From Pelagibacterales bacterium SAG-MED01 (GTDB lineage Bacteria; Pseudomonadota; Alphaproteobacteria; Pelagibacterales; Pelagibacteraceae): DNA of 64,000 bases. Both the position numbers and the translations under genes were made by a program. Positions within the stretch are counted from its first letter, which is position 1, and every line of letters begins with the position of its first letter. The stretch covers positions 1-64,000 of the forward strand of contig JACWCY010000004.1 in NCBI GenBank assembly GCA_014654455.1, given 5' to 3'. Positions 54,472 through 63,189 of this stretch are shown one piece after another. The notes below the pieces were generated by a model, which saw only the letters and a list, made by a program, of their open reading frames with translations, did not search any database and was not told the DNA's origin.

Positions 54472-56279
54472 TGAAAGGTAATTTTATAGATAACTTGCCT
54501 AAGGTTTATGGAATCTACACAGGTGGATTTTTAGCTTTCATAATCATTATGGCAATAGGCGAACAGATGGGTATGACGTCTAAAGCAATTGGAATTTGTT
54601 TCGTTGCTTTTACCGTTGCCATCTACGCAATAATTGGTTGGCTATCACGTACAGCACAAGCAGATGCTTATTACGTAGCTGGAAGACAAGTACCTACCGT
54701 ATTCAATGGAATGGCGACTGCAGCAGACTGGATGTCTGGTGCTTCATTCGTTGCAATGGCAGGTGGTATTTACTTTAAAGGCTACGGCTATATGGCGCTA
54801 CTTGTTGGTTGGACTGGTGGTTATGTACTAGTTGCATCTTTATTAGCACCATACCTAAGAAAATTTGGCTGTTACACAGTTCCAGATTTCATAGGTACAA
54901 GATACGGTGGTAATTTAGCCAGGTTACTTGCAGTAATAGTTTTAACTGTTGCTTCATTTACTTATGTGACTGCACAAATTAACGCTACAGGTACTATTGC
55001 ATCTGTTGCTCTTGATATTCCATTCCAATACGCAGTATATGTTGGACTAGTAAGTATTTTACTTTGTTCAATGTTAGGTGGTATGAGAGGGGTAACATGG
55101 ACACAGGTTGCACAATACATTGTACTAATTATAGCTTACTTACTTCCAGTATTCTGGATCAGTAACAAAATGGGTGCGGGTTTCTTCCCTCACTTTATGT
55201 TAGCTGATGAAGTAGCTAGAATTGGTGAATTAGAACAACAGTTTGGTTTTGTAAAAAACTCAGCTGCTGATCTTGCGAATGTACCAAAAGGATTAGCTGG
55301 AATAACTAAGGCTCACTCAGCGGTTAACGCTACGCCTTGGGCATTTATTTCATTAGCTCTTGCGATGATGATGGGAACTGCCTCATTACCGCATGTAATG
55401 ATGAGATATTTCACTACTCCAAGTGTAAAAGCGGCTAGAAAATCAGTAGGTTGGTCATTATTCTTTATCTTCCTACTTTATTCTTCTGCTCCAATGTTAG
55501 CGACGCTGTCTAAATTGTCATTGATTGATCCGTCATTACCAACTGGTATTATCGGTAAATCAATTGCAGAAGTTCAAGCGATAGATTGGTATCAAAACTG
55601 GAACGCAGCAAACTTAATGTTTGTAAGCGACTTTAACGGAAATGGAACTCTTGAATTAAATGAGTTTTTCATGGGTGGTAAAGCCGTTGTGTTAGCAACT
55701 CCAGAAATAGCTGGATTACCTTATGTAATCTCAGGTCTAGTTGCTGCTGGAGGTATGGCTGCTGCCATGTCAACAGCTGATGGTTTGATTCTAGCAATTG
55801 CAAATGCTTTATCTCATGACTTGTACTACAAGATCATTGATCCAAAAGCAGAAACTGCAAAACGACTAGTTGTTGCAAGGGTATTACTTGTGGTAATTGG
55901 TTTTGCTGGAGCAACTATTGCGGCAATGGAAATCCAAGGCATCTTAGGTTCAGTAATTTGGGCTTTTGACTTTGCGATGTCTGGATTATTCTTCCCACTT
56001 GTACTTGGTGTATGGTGGAAGAGAGCTAACAGAGAAGGTGCTATAGCTGGTATGGCTTTAGGTCTTGGTTCTGCTATTTGGTACCTAGTTTGGGTACGAA
56101 CTGGTGGAAGTGGATTCTTAGGTCTTACTCAATTAACATTTGGTATCTTTGGAGCCGCTGTTAGTTTTGTTGCTATGGTTGTTGTAAGTTTAATGACTGG
56201 AGCACCAAACGCTGCTACGCAAAAAATGGTTGATGAGGTTCGTGTACCATCTGGTAGAACGATCCTTGGCAAACAATAA
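54471..56279 (+). CDS. ActP-like sodium:solute (acetate) symporter
   Basis: The 602-residue SSS-family transporter has about 13 helices. Features include YYVAGRQVPTVFNGMATAADWMSGASFVAMAGG, GGYVLVASLLAPYLRKFGCYTVPDF, MMMGTASLPHVMMRYFTTPS and GGMAAAMSTADGLILAIANALSHDLYY. It belongs with the DUF4212-linked group (VC_2705 type) that takes up acetate and other short monocarboxylates. Codon use is visibly less AT-rich than its neighbours, consistent with high expression. A terminator follows. acs nearby supports acetate as substrate. Confidence 0.93.
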   Translation: MKGNFIDNLPKVYGIYTGGFLAFIIIMAIGEQMGMTSKAIGICFVAFTVAIYAIIGWLSRTAQADAYYVAGRQVPTVFNGMATAADWMSGASFVAMAGGIYFKGYGYMALLVGWTGGYVLVASLLAPYLRKFGCYTVPDFIGTRYGGNLARLLAVIVLTVASFTYVTAQINATGTIASVALDIPFQYAVYVGLVSILLCSMLGGMRGVTWTQVAQYIVLIIAYLLPVFWISNKMGAGFFPHFMLADEVARIGELEQQFGFVKNSAADLANVPKGLAGITKAHSAVNATPWAFISLALAMMMGTASLPHVMMRYFTTPSVKAARKSVGWSLFFIFLLYSSAPMLATLSKLSLIDPSLPTGIIGKSIAEVQAIDWYQNWNAANLMFVSDFNGNGTLELNEFFMGGKAVVLATPEIAGLPYVISGLVAAGGMAAAMSTADGLILAIANALSHDLYYKIIDPKAETAKRLVVARVLLVVIGFAGATIAAMEIQGILGSVIWAFDFAMSGLFFPLVLGVWWKRANREGAIAGMALGLGSAIWYLVWVRTGGSGFLGLTQLTFGIFGAAVSFVAMVVVSLMTGAPNAATQKMVDEVRVPSGRTILGKQ

Positions 56280-56290
56280 AAAATTAATTT

Positions 56291-56316
56291 AAGGGGCGAT
56301 TAATTTCGCCCCTTTT
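56291..56316 (+). terminator. intrinsic terminator after the acetate symporter
   Basis: AAGGGGCGA (56291-56299) pairs with TCGCCCCTT (56306-56314) around a six-base AT loop, and Ts follow. This is a strong hairpin 12 bases past the symporter stop. It is one of only two clear intrinsic terminators in the window. Confidence 0.88.
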
Positions 56317-56348
56317 AATTTCTAAGTTTTTCCAATATAAATTTCATT

Positions 56349-56705
56349 ATGTCAGCTAATTTTCATCCTTTAATTTATATCATTGATTATATTCTTGGGG
56401 TTATCATGTGGACTTTAATTGGAAGAGTTGCGATGAATATTTTTCAAAAAGAAGATTCTCAATTTTTTTTCATGAAAGTTTTTGTTAAGTTTACTAATCC
56501 GTTAATTCTTATTTTTAAACCTTTAACTCCTCCATTTATAATCAAACCATTAGTTCCATTATATGTGGCTTGGTTTTTTTTTATGATTAGGTTTTATCTA
56601 ATGCCTTGGGTTTTGGGTTATTCTGTAATGGGTATGCTATCTTTTCCTCTGGAAAGTGAAATTTCGAGACAAATTTACCAATTTTTTAATTCAATTAAAT
56701 TTTAA
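56349..56705 (+). CDS. membrane protein of unknown function (YggT-like layout)
   Basis: The 118-residue protein has three hydrophobic segments and a central FVKFTNPLILIFKPLTPPFI block, which recalls the membrane-proximal segment of YggT, but the similarity is loose. It starts 33 bases after the symporter terminator and ends 28 bases before rpe. No function can be assigned. Confidence 0.62.
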   Translation: MSANFHPLIYIIDYILGVIMWTLIGRVAMNIFQKEDSQFFFMKVFVKFTNPLILIFKPLTPPFIIKPLVPLYVAWFFFMIRFYLMPWVLGYSVMGMLSFPLESEISRQIYQFFNSIKF

Positions 56706-56733
56706 AAATTGATACTAGTAAAACTAGTTATCA

Positions 56734-57393
56734 ATGAAAAAAATACAAATATCACCATCAATATTATCTGCAGATTTTAGTCAATTAGGTAATGAAATAA
56801 AAAGACTTGAAAAAAGTGGTGCAGATATGATTCATGTTGACGTTATGGATGGTCACTTTGTTCCAAATTTAACTATTGGACCTCCAGTAATTAAAGCATT
56901 AAAAAAACATTCATCAATACTTTTTGATGTTCATTTAATGATTTCTCCAGTTCATGAATATATAGAAGCTTATTCAAATGCTGGTGCAGACATCATAACA
57001 ATTCATCCTGAGGCTACTAAAGATCTCAAATCATCAATTTTAAAAATCAAGGAATTAAAAAAAAAGGTTGGAATTTCTCTTAATCCTGAAACTAAGATTG
57101 ATGTAATTTTAAATTTTTTAGACCAAATAGATTTGGTTTTAATTATGAGTGTAAATCCAGGTTTTGGAGGTCAAAAATTTATGCCTGAAGTTTTAATTAA
57201 AATAAAAGAATTAAAAAAAATTCAAAAAGAAAAAAAATTAAATTTTGATATCGAAATTGATGGTGGAATAAATTTTGAAAATTCTAAAACGGCTATAGAG
57301 GCCGGCGCAAACATATTAGTTTCTGGAACTACAGTTTTTAAAAGCAATAATGGAGATATTAAAAAAAATATTGAATTACTAAAATCAAAGTAA
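56734..57393 (+). CDS. rpe: ribulose-phosphate 3-epimerase
   Basis: Rpe interconverts ribulose-5- and xylulose-5-phosphate. The 219-residue TIM barrel has SPSILSADFSQLGNE, the metal site MIHVDVMDGHFVPNLTIGPPV, FDVHLMI, LIMSVNPGFGGQKF and DGGINFENSKTAIEAGANILVSGT. It is followed by the heparinase-family gene and purH, an order seen in other alphaproteobacteria. Confidence 0.97.
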   Translation: MKKIQISPSILSADFSQLGNEIKRLEKSGADMIHVDVMDGHFVPNLTIGPPVIKALKKHSSILFDVHLMISPVHEYIEAYSNAGADIITIHPEATKDLKSSILKIKELKKKVGISLNPETKIDVILNFLDQIDLVLIMSVNPGFGGQKFMPEVLIKIKELKKIQKEKKLNFDIEIDGGINFENSKTAIEAGANILVSGTTVFKSNNGDIKKNIELLKSK

Positions 57394-57397
57394 TTTT

Positions 57398-59008
57398 ATG
57401 ATTTATATAAATCAATTTTTATTTAATATTTTCAATCGTCTGGAAAAAATTTACTTAAATTCTGAAATTTATAATAATAAAATCTCTAAAGTGGAAGGTG
57501 GGGATTTAATTTATAAACCTAGTCCTCATTTGCTTTCATCTATAATTAAATATCAAAAAAGAAAAATTAAAATTGAAGATTTTTCACTAGATGAAATCTG
57601 GAACAATAATAATTTAAGCAATAAAGAATACAAAAACTTAAATAATTTTTATTGGTTTTTTAGTTTAGATCTAAAATCATCAAAAAAAACTACACAATCT
57701 GTAATTACAAATTGGATAAATAATAATTACAAATATAATGAGAAAAGTTGGAATTTTGATGTGACAGCAAAAAGAATTATTGCTTGGCTATCGTTGTATA
57801 ATCTTACTTTTGAAGAAAGTGATGAACATTATAGAAATAATTTTAATAGGATCATTCAAAAACAAACAAATCATTTAATTAATGAAGTAAAAAAATCCAA
57901 AATAATTGAGGATAAATTAATTGGTTGTGCATCAATTATTCTTGTTGGACTTTGCTATCAAAATGAAAAAAATTATTTATCATTTGGATCTAGTCTTTTA
58001 AAAAAAATTTCAAAATTAACATTAAATAATTACGGTTTTCCAAAATCACGAAATATTAAACAATTAATCTTATATTTAAAATATTTTATATTAATAAGAG
58101 AATGGTATAAGGAGTCTCAGCTTTTAATCCCTGAGTATATTGATGAAACTATATACTATCTTGGACAGGGGTATGCTTTTATTTGGCAAAATTTTAGCTC
58201 TGATTTTTTATTTAATGGAAATAATATTTCAAACAATGCAGATTTTGATAATTATCTTAAAAGACTGGGCTATAAATTTAAGAATGAAAATCAAGACTTT
58301 GGTGGATACATAATTTTAAAAAATAAAAAGATTTGCCTAATTATGGATGCAGGCTCATCTCCAAATTCAGAATACTCAAAAAACTATCAATCAGGTGCTT
58401 TGTCTTTCGAAATTATATCGAATAAAAAAAAATTAATAAGTAATTGTGGATATCACTCCAAAAATAATATTAAACTTAATCAGTTATCCAAGACTTCTGC
58501 TGCACACAGCACATTAATCATAGATGATAATTCATCATGCAAATTTACCAAAGCCGATAACTCATGGTTATTAAAAAAAGGATTAAGAATATTAAAAAAA
58601 CATACTGTATTTGAAAAAAACTATTGGAAAGTAAATGCTTCCCACGATGGATATATGAAAAAATATAATTCAATTCATGAAAGAGAAATTGAATTTTATC
58701 CTGAAAAAATGCTTTTTATTGGTATAGATAAGATAATAAAAAAAAAGGGAAATTTTAATTATAAGTTTGATATTAGATTTCATTTGGAACCAACTGTTAA
58801 ATTAATGAAAACACAGGATAATAAATCAATTTTAATTGAGTTAGATGATGAGGGATGGAAATTTACTTGTGATAATTATGAAATAAATATTGATAAGGGT
58901 TTATATTTCGGTAATAAAAATTCATATACTGAAAATCAAAATATTTTTATAAGTGGTATCTCTAACAATCAGACTGAAAATATTAAATGGGAAATACTAA
59001 AAATATAA
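57398..59008 (+). CDS. heparinase II/III-family protein
   Basis: The 536-residue protein combines an N-terminal alpha-helical (alpha/alpha toroid-like) half with a C-terminal beta-sandwich. The C-terminal signature is LIMDAGSSPNSEYSKNYQSGALSFEI, ISNCGYHSKN and SAAHSTLIIDDN, where His and Tyr typical of the lyase family remain. Its role is unknown; the family includes polysaccharide lyases and related envelope enzymes. The conserved position between rpe and purH argues for a housekeeping role. It ends TAATG with purH. Confidence 0.84.
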   Translation: MIYINQFLFNIFNRLEKIYLNSEIYNNKISKVEGGDLIYKPSPHLLSSIIKYQKRKIKIEDFSLDEIWNNNNLSNKEYKNLNNFYWFFSLDLKSSKKTTQSVITNWINNNYKYNEKSWNFDVTAKRIIAWLSLYNLTFEESDEHYRNNFNRIIQKQTNHLINEVKKSKIIEDKLIGCASIILVGLCYQNEKNYLSFGSSLLKKISKLTLNNYGFPKSRNIKQLILYLKYFILIREWYKESQLLIPEYIDETIYYLGQGYAFIWQNFSSDFLFNGNNISNNADFDNYLKRLGYKFKNENQDFGGYIILKNKKICLIMDAGSSPNSEYSKNYQSGALSFEIISNKKKLISNCGYHSKNNIKLNQLSKTSAAHSTLIIDDNSSCKFTKADNSWLLKKGLRILKKHTVFEKNYWKVNASHDGYMKKYNSIHEREIEFYPEKMLFIGIDKIIKKKGNFNYKFDIRFHLEPTVKLMKTQDNKSILIELDDEGWKFTCDNYEINIDKGLYFGNKNSYTENQNIFISGISNNQTENIKWEILKI

Positions 59009-60543
59009 TGAAAAAAATAAAATCTGCTTTAATATCTGTATCAGACAAATCAAATTTAAAACCACTTTTACAAATATTAAAAAATAATAATATTAAATTA
59101 ATTAGTTCAGGTGGAACATTTAAAGAAATAAAAAAACTTAAATTCAAATGCTCAGAAGTTTCAGATTTTACTGGTTTTAATGAAATACTTGATGGTAGAA
59201 TAAAAACTTTACATCCCAAAATTCATGCGGGGATCTTAAATAAGAGAAATAATAAATCTCACATAAAGGATCTAAAAAAAAATAACTTTGAAAATATCGA
59301 CTTAGTTATTGTAAATTTCTACCCATTTGAAAAAATTTTAGAAAAATCAAAAAATCATGAACGAATTATAGAAAATATTGATATTGGTGGGCCTGCTATG
59401 GTCAGAGCTGCTGCAAAGAATTATAATGATGTCACTGTAATTACTGCAATAGAACAATATTCAGAGTTTATTAATGAATTGAAAGTTAATAAAGGAAATA
59501 CTTCATTAAGTTTTAGAAAAAAAATGTCCCAGCTAGCCTTTACCGAAACAGCATATTATGATTCTGTTATATCAAGCTATTTTAATAAAATTTCTAAAAC
59601 ATATTTTCCTCAGAAAAAAATTATTCATGGAAATTTAATTGAAAAACTAAGATATGGTGAAAATCCACATCAAGAAAGTGCCATATATTCAAGAAATAAA
59701 CATTTAAGTATAAATAAAATTCACGGAAAACAATTAAGTTATAATAACTATAATGATATATTTTCAGCGCTTACAATCTCTAAGACCTTTCCAAAAAATA
59801 TAGGAACAGTTATCATTAAACATGCAAATCCTTGTGGTGTATCTATTTTAAAAAATAATTTAGAAAGTTATAAGTCTGCATTAGCATGTGATCCTATAAG
59901 TGCATTTGGTGGTATTGTGTCGTGTAATTTTAAAGTTACACAAAATTTAGCATCAGAATTAAATAAAATATTTCTTGAAGTGATCATTGCCAATGGCTTT
60001 GATAAAAATGCACTTAAAATATTAAAATCAAGAAAAAATTTACGATTAATTGATGCAACTAAATTTTCTTTAAGTGAAATTTTAAAATTTAATTCTACAA
60101 GTGATTCTATTTTAATTCAATCTGAGGATATAAATCAAATTTCTAAAAAAGAATTTAAGATTGTTTCAAAAAACCAACCAAGTAAATCACAATTTGATAA
60201 TTTAATATTTGCTTTTAATATTTGTCGATATGTAAAATCTAATGCAATTGTACTTGCAAGTAATAAAGCAACAGTGGGAATTGGGTCAGGACAACCAAGT
60301 AGACTTGATAGTTGTCAGATTGCTATAGATAAAATGAAAAAATTCATAAAATCAAAAAATGAAATTGTTGCCGCTTCTGATGCTTTTTTTCCTTTTGTAG
60401 ATGGTATTGAAAAGCTCGTTCAATCTGGAGTTACTGCTGTTATTCAGCCTGCTGGATCAATTAGAGATAAAGAAATTATTAAGTTTGCTAACTCAACTAA
60501 TACTGTGCTAGTTTTTTCCAAAACTAGACATTTTAGACATTAA
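59008..60543 (+). CDS. purH: bifunctional AICAR transformylase / IMP cyclohydrolase
   Basis: PurH performs the last two steps of IMP synthesis. From ATG 59008 (MKKIKSALISVSDKSNLKP) it has 511 residues. IMPCH motifs include SSGGTFKEIKK, DGRIKTLHPKIHAG and NIDIGGPAMVRAAAKN. AICARFT motifs are KLRYGENPHQES, IIKHANPCGVS, SDAFFPF and QPAGSIRDKEII. The track adds seven codons that lie inside the heparinase-family gene. Its end overlaps phhB by 11 bases. Confidence 0.96.
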   Translation: MKKIKSALISVSDKSNLKPLLQILKNNNIKLISSGGTFKEIKKLKFKCSEVSDFTGFNEILDGRIKTLHPKIHAGILNKRNNKSHIKDLKKNNFENIDLVIVNFYPFEKILEKSKNHERIIENIDIGGPAMVRAAAKNYNDVTVITAIEQYSEFINELKVNKGNTSLSFRKKMSQLAFTETAYYDSVISSYFNKISKTYFPQKKIIHGNLIEKLRYGENPHQESAIYSRNKHLSINKIHGKQLSYNNYNDIFSALTISKTFPKNIGTVIIKHANPCGVSILKNNLESYKSALACDPISAFGGIVSCNFKVTQNLASELNKIFLEVIIANGFDKNALKILKSRKNLRLIDATKFSLSEILKFNSTSDSILIQSEDINQISKKEFKIVSKNQPSKSQFDNLIFAFNICRYVKSNAIVLASNKATVGIGSGQPSRLDSCQIAIDKMKKFIKSKNEIVAASDAFFPFVDGIEKLVQSGVTAVIQPAGSIRDKEIIKFANSTNTVLVFSKTRHFRH

Positions 60544-60877
60544 TTATTTTATCAATTTTAGCCGCTAAAATAAAATCATTTTCAGATAAACCCTCTATCG
60601 CATGAGTAGTTACATTTATTTTTGCATAACCCCAGCCAAAAGAAATGTCAGGATGGTGACCTTCTTGTTCAGAGATTTTTCCAACTTCATTAACAAAATT
60701 TTGACTTTCTAAAAAATTTTTAAAAGTAAATTTTTTTTCTAAGAGATAAACATTTTTTTCATTTTTAATAATATTCCAACCATCAACTTTTTTTTGATAT
60801 TTATGAATTTCAGAGATATCGAATGCGACAGCTCCTCCTTCACAAGGTACACATTTTTTATTTAATAAATTAGTCAT
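60533..60877 (-). CDS. phhB: pterin-4a-carbinolamine dehydratase
   Basis: The start at 60877 (MTNLLNKKCVPCEGGAVAF) gives 114 residues. The catalytic block EQEGHHPDISFGWGYAKINVTTHAIEGLSENDF holds the two active-site histidines, the Trp and the downstream His of the PCD motif. It recycles 4a-hydroxytetrahydropterin, and relatives act in molybdopterin or folate pathways. The track extends it through the tRNA gene, which is an artefact. It is convergent with purH. Confidence 0.9.
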   Translation of the reverse strand: MTNLLNKKCVPCEGGAVAFDISEIHKYQKKVDGWNIIKNEKNVYLLEKKFTFKNFLESQNFVNEVGKISEQEGHHPDISFGWGYAKINVTTHAIEGLSENDFILAAKIDKIINV

Positions 60878-60882
60878 AAAAT

Positions 60883-60957
60883 TGGAGCGGGCAAAGGGGG
60901 TCGAACCCTCGACCTTCTCGTTGGCAACGAGACGCTCTACCACTGAGCTATGCCCGC
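60883..60957 (-). tRNA. tRNA-Gly (anticodon GCC)
   Basis: On the minus strand GCGGGCATAGCTCAGTGGTA starts a canonical cloverleaf. The acceptor stem is GCGGGCA/TGCCCGC, the D-loop contains AGCTCAGTGGTAGAGC, the anticodon stem-loop is CTCGTTGCCAACGAG with GCC, the T-arm is GTCGAGGGTTCGACCCC-like, and a CCA end is encoded. It has 75 bases including CCA. It lies just upstream of phhB. Confidence 0.97.
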
Positions 60958-61023
60958 TTTTAAAATTGATTATAAATAGCGAGTTTTTTAATTGCAAGCA
61001 ATAAGAAAAATATAAAATCTAAA

Positions 61024-62511
61024 TTAATTATTATTTAACCAACCAAATCTATCGTGGTATTCATTAAGTATTTTCTTATAAGGATCATACTTGGTCTTAT
61101 CATATTTTTGTACAGAAGTTCTTATTTGATTAATACTAGCTGTATTTGTAAATAAGTCATCTCTCTTATGAAACTCCAGACATTTTTCATCCCATTTTAA
61201 ATTGCAAAATTTATAAATATCCATCGCAGATTTTTTTGGGTTTTCAGTAAAATTTTCAAGTGAAATTGAAAAAATTTTATCTGAATATTTTTGTTTAAAG
61301 TAATCAATGGTAAATAAATAATTATCTATATATAATAAAATATCTTCTAAAGAATGTGACCAAGAAATATTAGATAAAAATTGTTTATATATTGCAAAAA
61401 TATTATCAATCAGATTTCTATAAGGATTAATAAATTTAGCATTAGGATAAATGTTTAAAAGTAGTTCTATATAATAAAAATTTTCTAACGATTTTTCTGA
61501 AAAAAAGATTTTTTTATTTTCATTCTTAATATTTAAATTACCGATTGAGTCTTTTAATTTTTTAGCTGTTAAATCAAAATTAATTGTTATTTTTTTTCCA
61601 TTTGATGAACTTAAAATATCTTTATTTGTATTCAAAAAAGCCCAATTTACTAAATTTGTTTCACCTAAATTCTCAATCTTTTCTTTACCAGAGGAAATAA
61701 TCGACTCAATAAGCGTTGAACCACATCTGGGTAAACCAATAATAAAAATTGGAAAAATTTCTTTACTGTCTATTAAAATCTTTTTATTTTGCAAATATTC
61801 GATCTTATTGAATTTATTTGAAATTATATTAAACCAGTATTCATTACTTTGATTGTTTATATTTTCATTATTTTTGAAAGAAAAAGTATTTGCTTTAAGC
61901 AATAAATCAATTTCTTGATCAAAATTTTTTTTCTTTTTTTCATCTTCAGCTAATAAAAAATAACATGAAGCTATGTTAAAATTATCTAATTTTTTTTCTT
62001 TAATTAAATTTTTTAAATTTTCAATTTTTTCTTCATTAATACTAAATTTATCTATACTTGATAAATTATATAGAGCTCCAATGTTTTTGGGATTTATAGA
62101 TAAAATTTTTTTATAAAAAGATATGGCTTTTTTTTGTTTACCTAGATTATGGTATAATATTGCCAAATTAACTAGTGCTAACTCATTATTTTCATCTAGC
62201 TTGATAGACTCTAAATAAAATCGTTCTGAATTCTTATAATCCCTTTTTTTTAAATAAATATTTCCTAATAAATTATAGACTTTTGAATTAGAATTATCTT
62301 CATCTACATATTTTAATAAATACATTTCCGCATTCCCAAATTCATTAATTTTATAACAAACATCAGAAACTAAAATATATAAGCTCATTTTAAGGGTTTT
62401 ATTTATTTGGGGATCTTTAAGAGCTTGCAATAGACAAGTCTTTGCTTCAAAAAAATTTTTTTTTATATAAAATTTTTTAGCTTCAATTATTAAATTTTTA
62501 CTATTATTCAT
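61024..62511 (-). CDS. TPR-domain sulfotransferase
   Basis: The 495-residue protein has N-terminal tetratricopeptide repeats (about 1-200; for example GNAEMYLLKYVDEDNSNSKVYNLLGN and ENNELALVNLAILYHNLGKQKKA). A sulfotransferase domain follows: the PAPS 5'-phosphosulfate loop FPIFIIGLPRCGSTLIESII near residue 260 and the 3'-phosphate region AKFINPYRNLIDNIFAIYKQ near 355. It would sulfate a carbohydrate or protein tyrosine. It is AT-rich and Lys/Asn-rich. No signal peptide is seen. Confidence 0.88.
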   Translation of the reverse strand: MNNSKNLIIEAKKFYIKKNFFEAKTCLLQALKDPQINKTLKMSLYILVSDVCYKINEFGNAEMYLLKYVDEDNSNSKVYNLLGNIYLKKRDYKNSERFYLESIKLDENNELALVNLAILYHNLGKQKKAISFYKKILSINPKNIGALYNLSSIDKFSINEEKIENLKNLIKEKKLDNFNIASCYFLLAEDEKKKKNFDQEIDLLLKANTFSFKNNENINNQSNEYWFNIISNKFNKIEYLQNKKILIDSKEIFPIFIIGLPRCGSTLIESIISSGKEKIENLGETNLVNWAFLNTNKDILSSSNGKKITINFDLTAKKLKDSIGNLNIKNENKKIFFSEKSLENFYYIELLLNIYPNAKFINPYRNLIDNIFAIYKQFLSNISWSHSLEDILLYIDNYLFTIDYFKQKYSDKIFSISLENFTENPKKSAMDIYKFCNLKWDEKCLEFHKRDDLFTNTASINQIRTSVQKYDKTKYDPYKKILNEYHDRFGWLNNN

Positions 62512-62548
62512 TTCATGTTATAATTAAAAATAAAATACAAGATAAAAT

Positions 62549-63187
62549 ATGAACAACCTACCAAAAAAAATACCTGTTTTTCCATTAAGCAATTTTATCA
62601 TTTTTCCCAAGACCACCGTCCCCTTAAATATATTTGAACCAAGATACATTGAAATGATCAATGATAGTATGAAATCAAATAAACTAATAGGAATGATACA
62701 GCCAAAAAGTTCTAAAAATAATGATTTTGATTTAGACCTGCATGGTATTGGTTGTATGGGTAAAATAACCTCATTTCGAGATACTGATAATGGTCAATTT
62801 TTAATTGAACTAAAAGGAGTCATAAGATTCGAAATAATAAAAGAAATTAGTACCCAAAAAAAATATCGTGAATTTGAAATAAGTTTTGAAAATTTTTTTC
62901 AAGATCTAGATAAAAAAGAAGAGAATCTTAATTTTTCTGACTTAGAATTAATTTTTAAAGATCTAAAATCTCTTTTTGAAAAAAGAGGTTTTATAATTAA
63001 TTGGAAAGGACTAGAAAAACAAAGTCTAGATGAAACTATTAACGCCTTGGCTATGGCATCGCCTTTCACTCTTGAAGAAAAACAGATTTTATTAGAGGCA
63101 AAAAATTTAGAAATCAGAAAATCAAAAATTGCTGAAATTCTAACTACTTACACATTTGATCAATATAATAATACAACCATCCAATAA
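62549..63187 (+). CDS. LON substrate-binding-domain protein
   Basis: The 212-residue protein matches the stand-alone Lon N-terminal domain: KIPVFPLSNFIIFPKTTVPLNIFEPRYIEMINDSM, followed by GIGCMGKITSFRDTDNGQFLIELKGVIRF and the helical LAMASPFTLEEKQILLEA. No ATPase or protease domain is present. Members are thought to bind unfolded protein. It is divergent from the sulfotransferase, and its stop lies two bases from the next gene. Confidence 0.9.
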   Translation: MNNLPKKIPVFPLSNFIIFPKTTVPLNIFEPRYIEMINDSMKSNKLIGMIQPKSSKNNDFDLDLHGIGCMGKITSFRDTDNGQFLIELKGVIRFEIIKEISTQKKYREFEISFENFFQDLDKKEENLNFSDLELIFKDLKSLFEKRGFIINWKGLEKQSLDETINALAMASPFTLEEKQILLEAKNLEIRKSKIAEILTTYTFDQYNNTTIQ

Positions 63188-63189
63188 TT

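Noticed and set aside
60878-60997. N-terminal extension of phhB containing SGHSSVVERLVANEKVEG
   Set aside because: This peptide is the translation of tRNA-Gly(GCC), a common annotation artefact; the gene starts at 60877.
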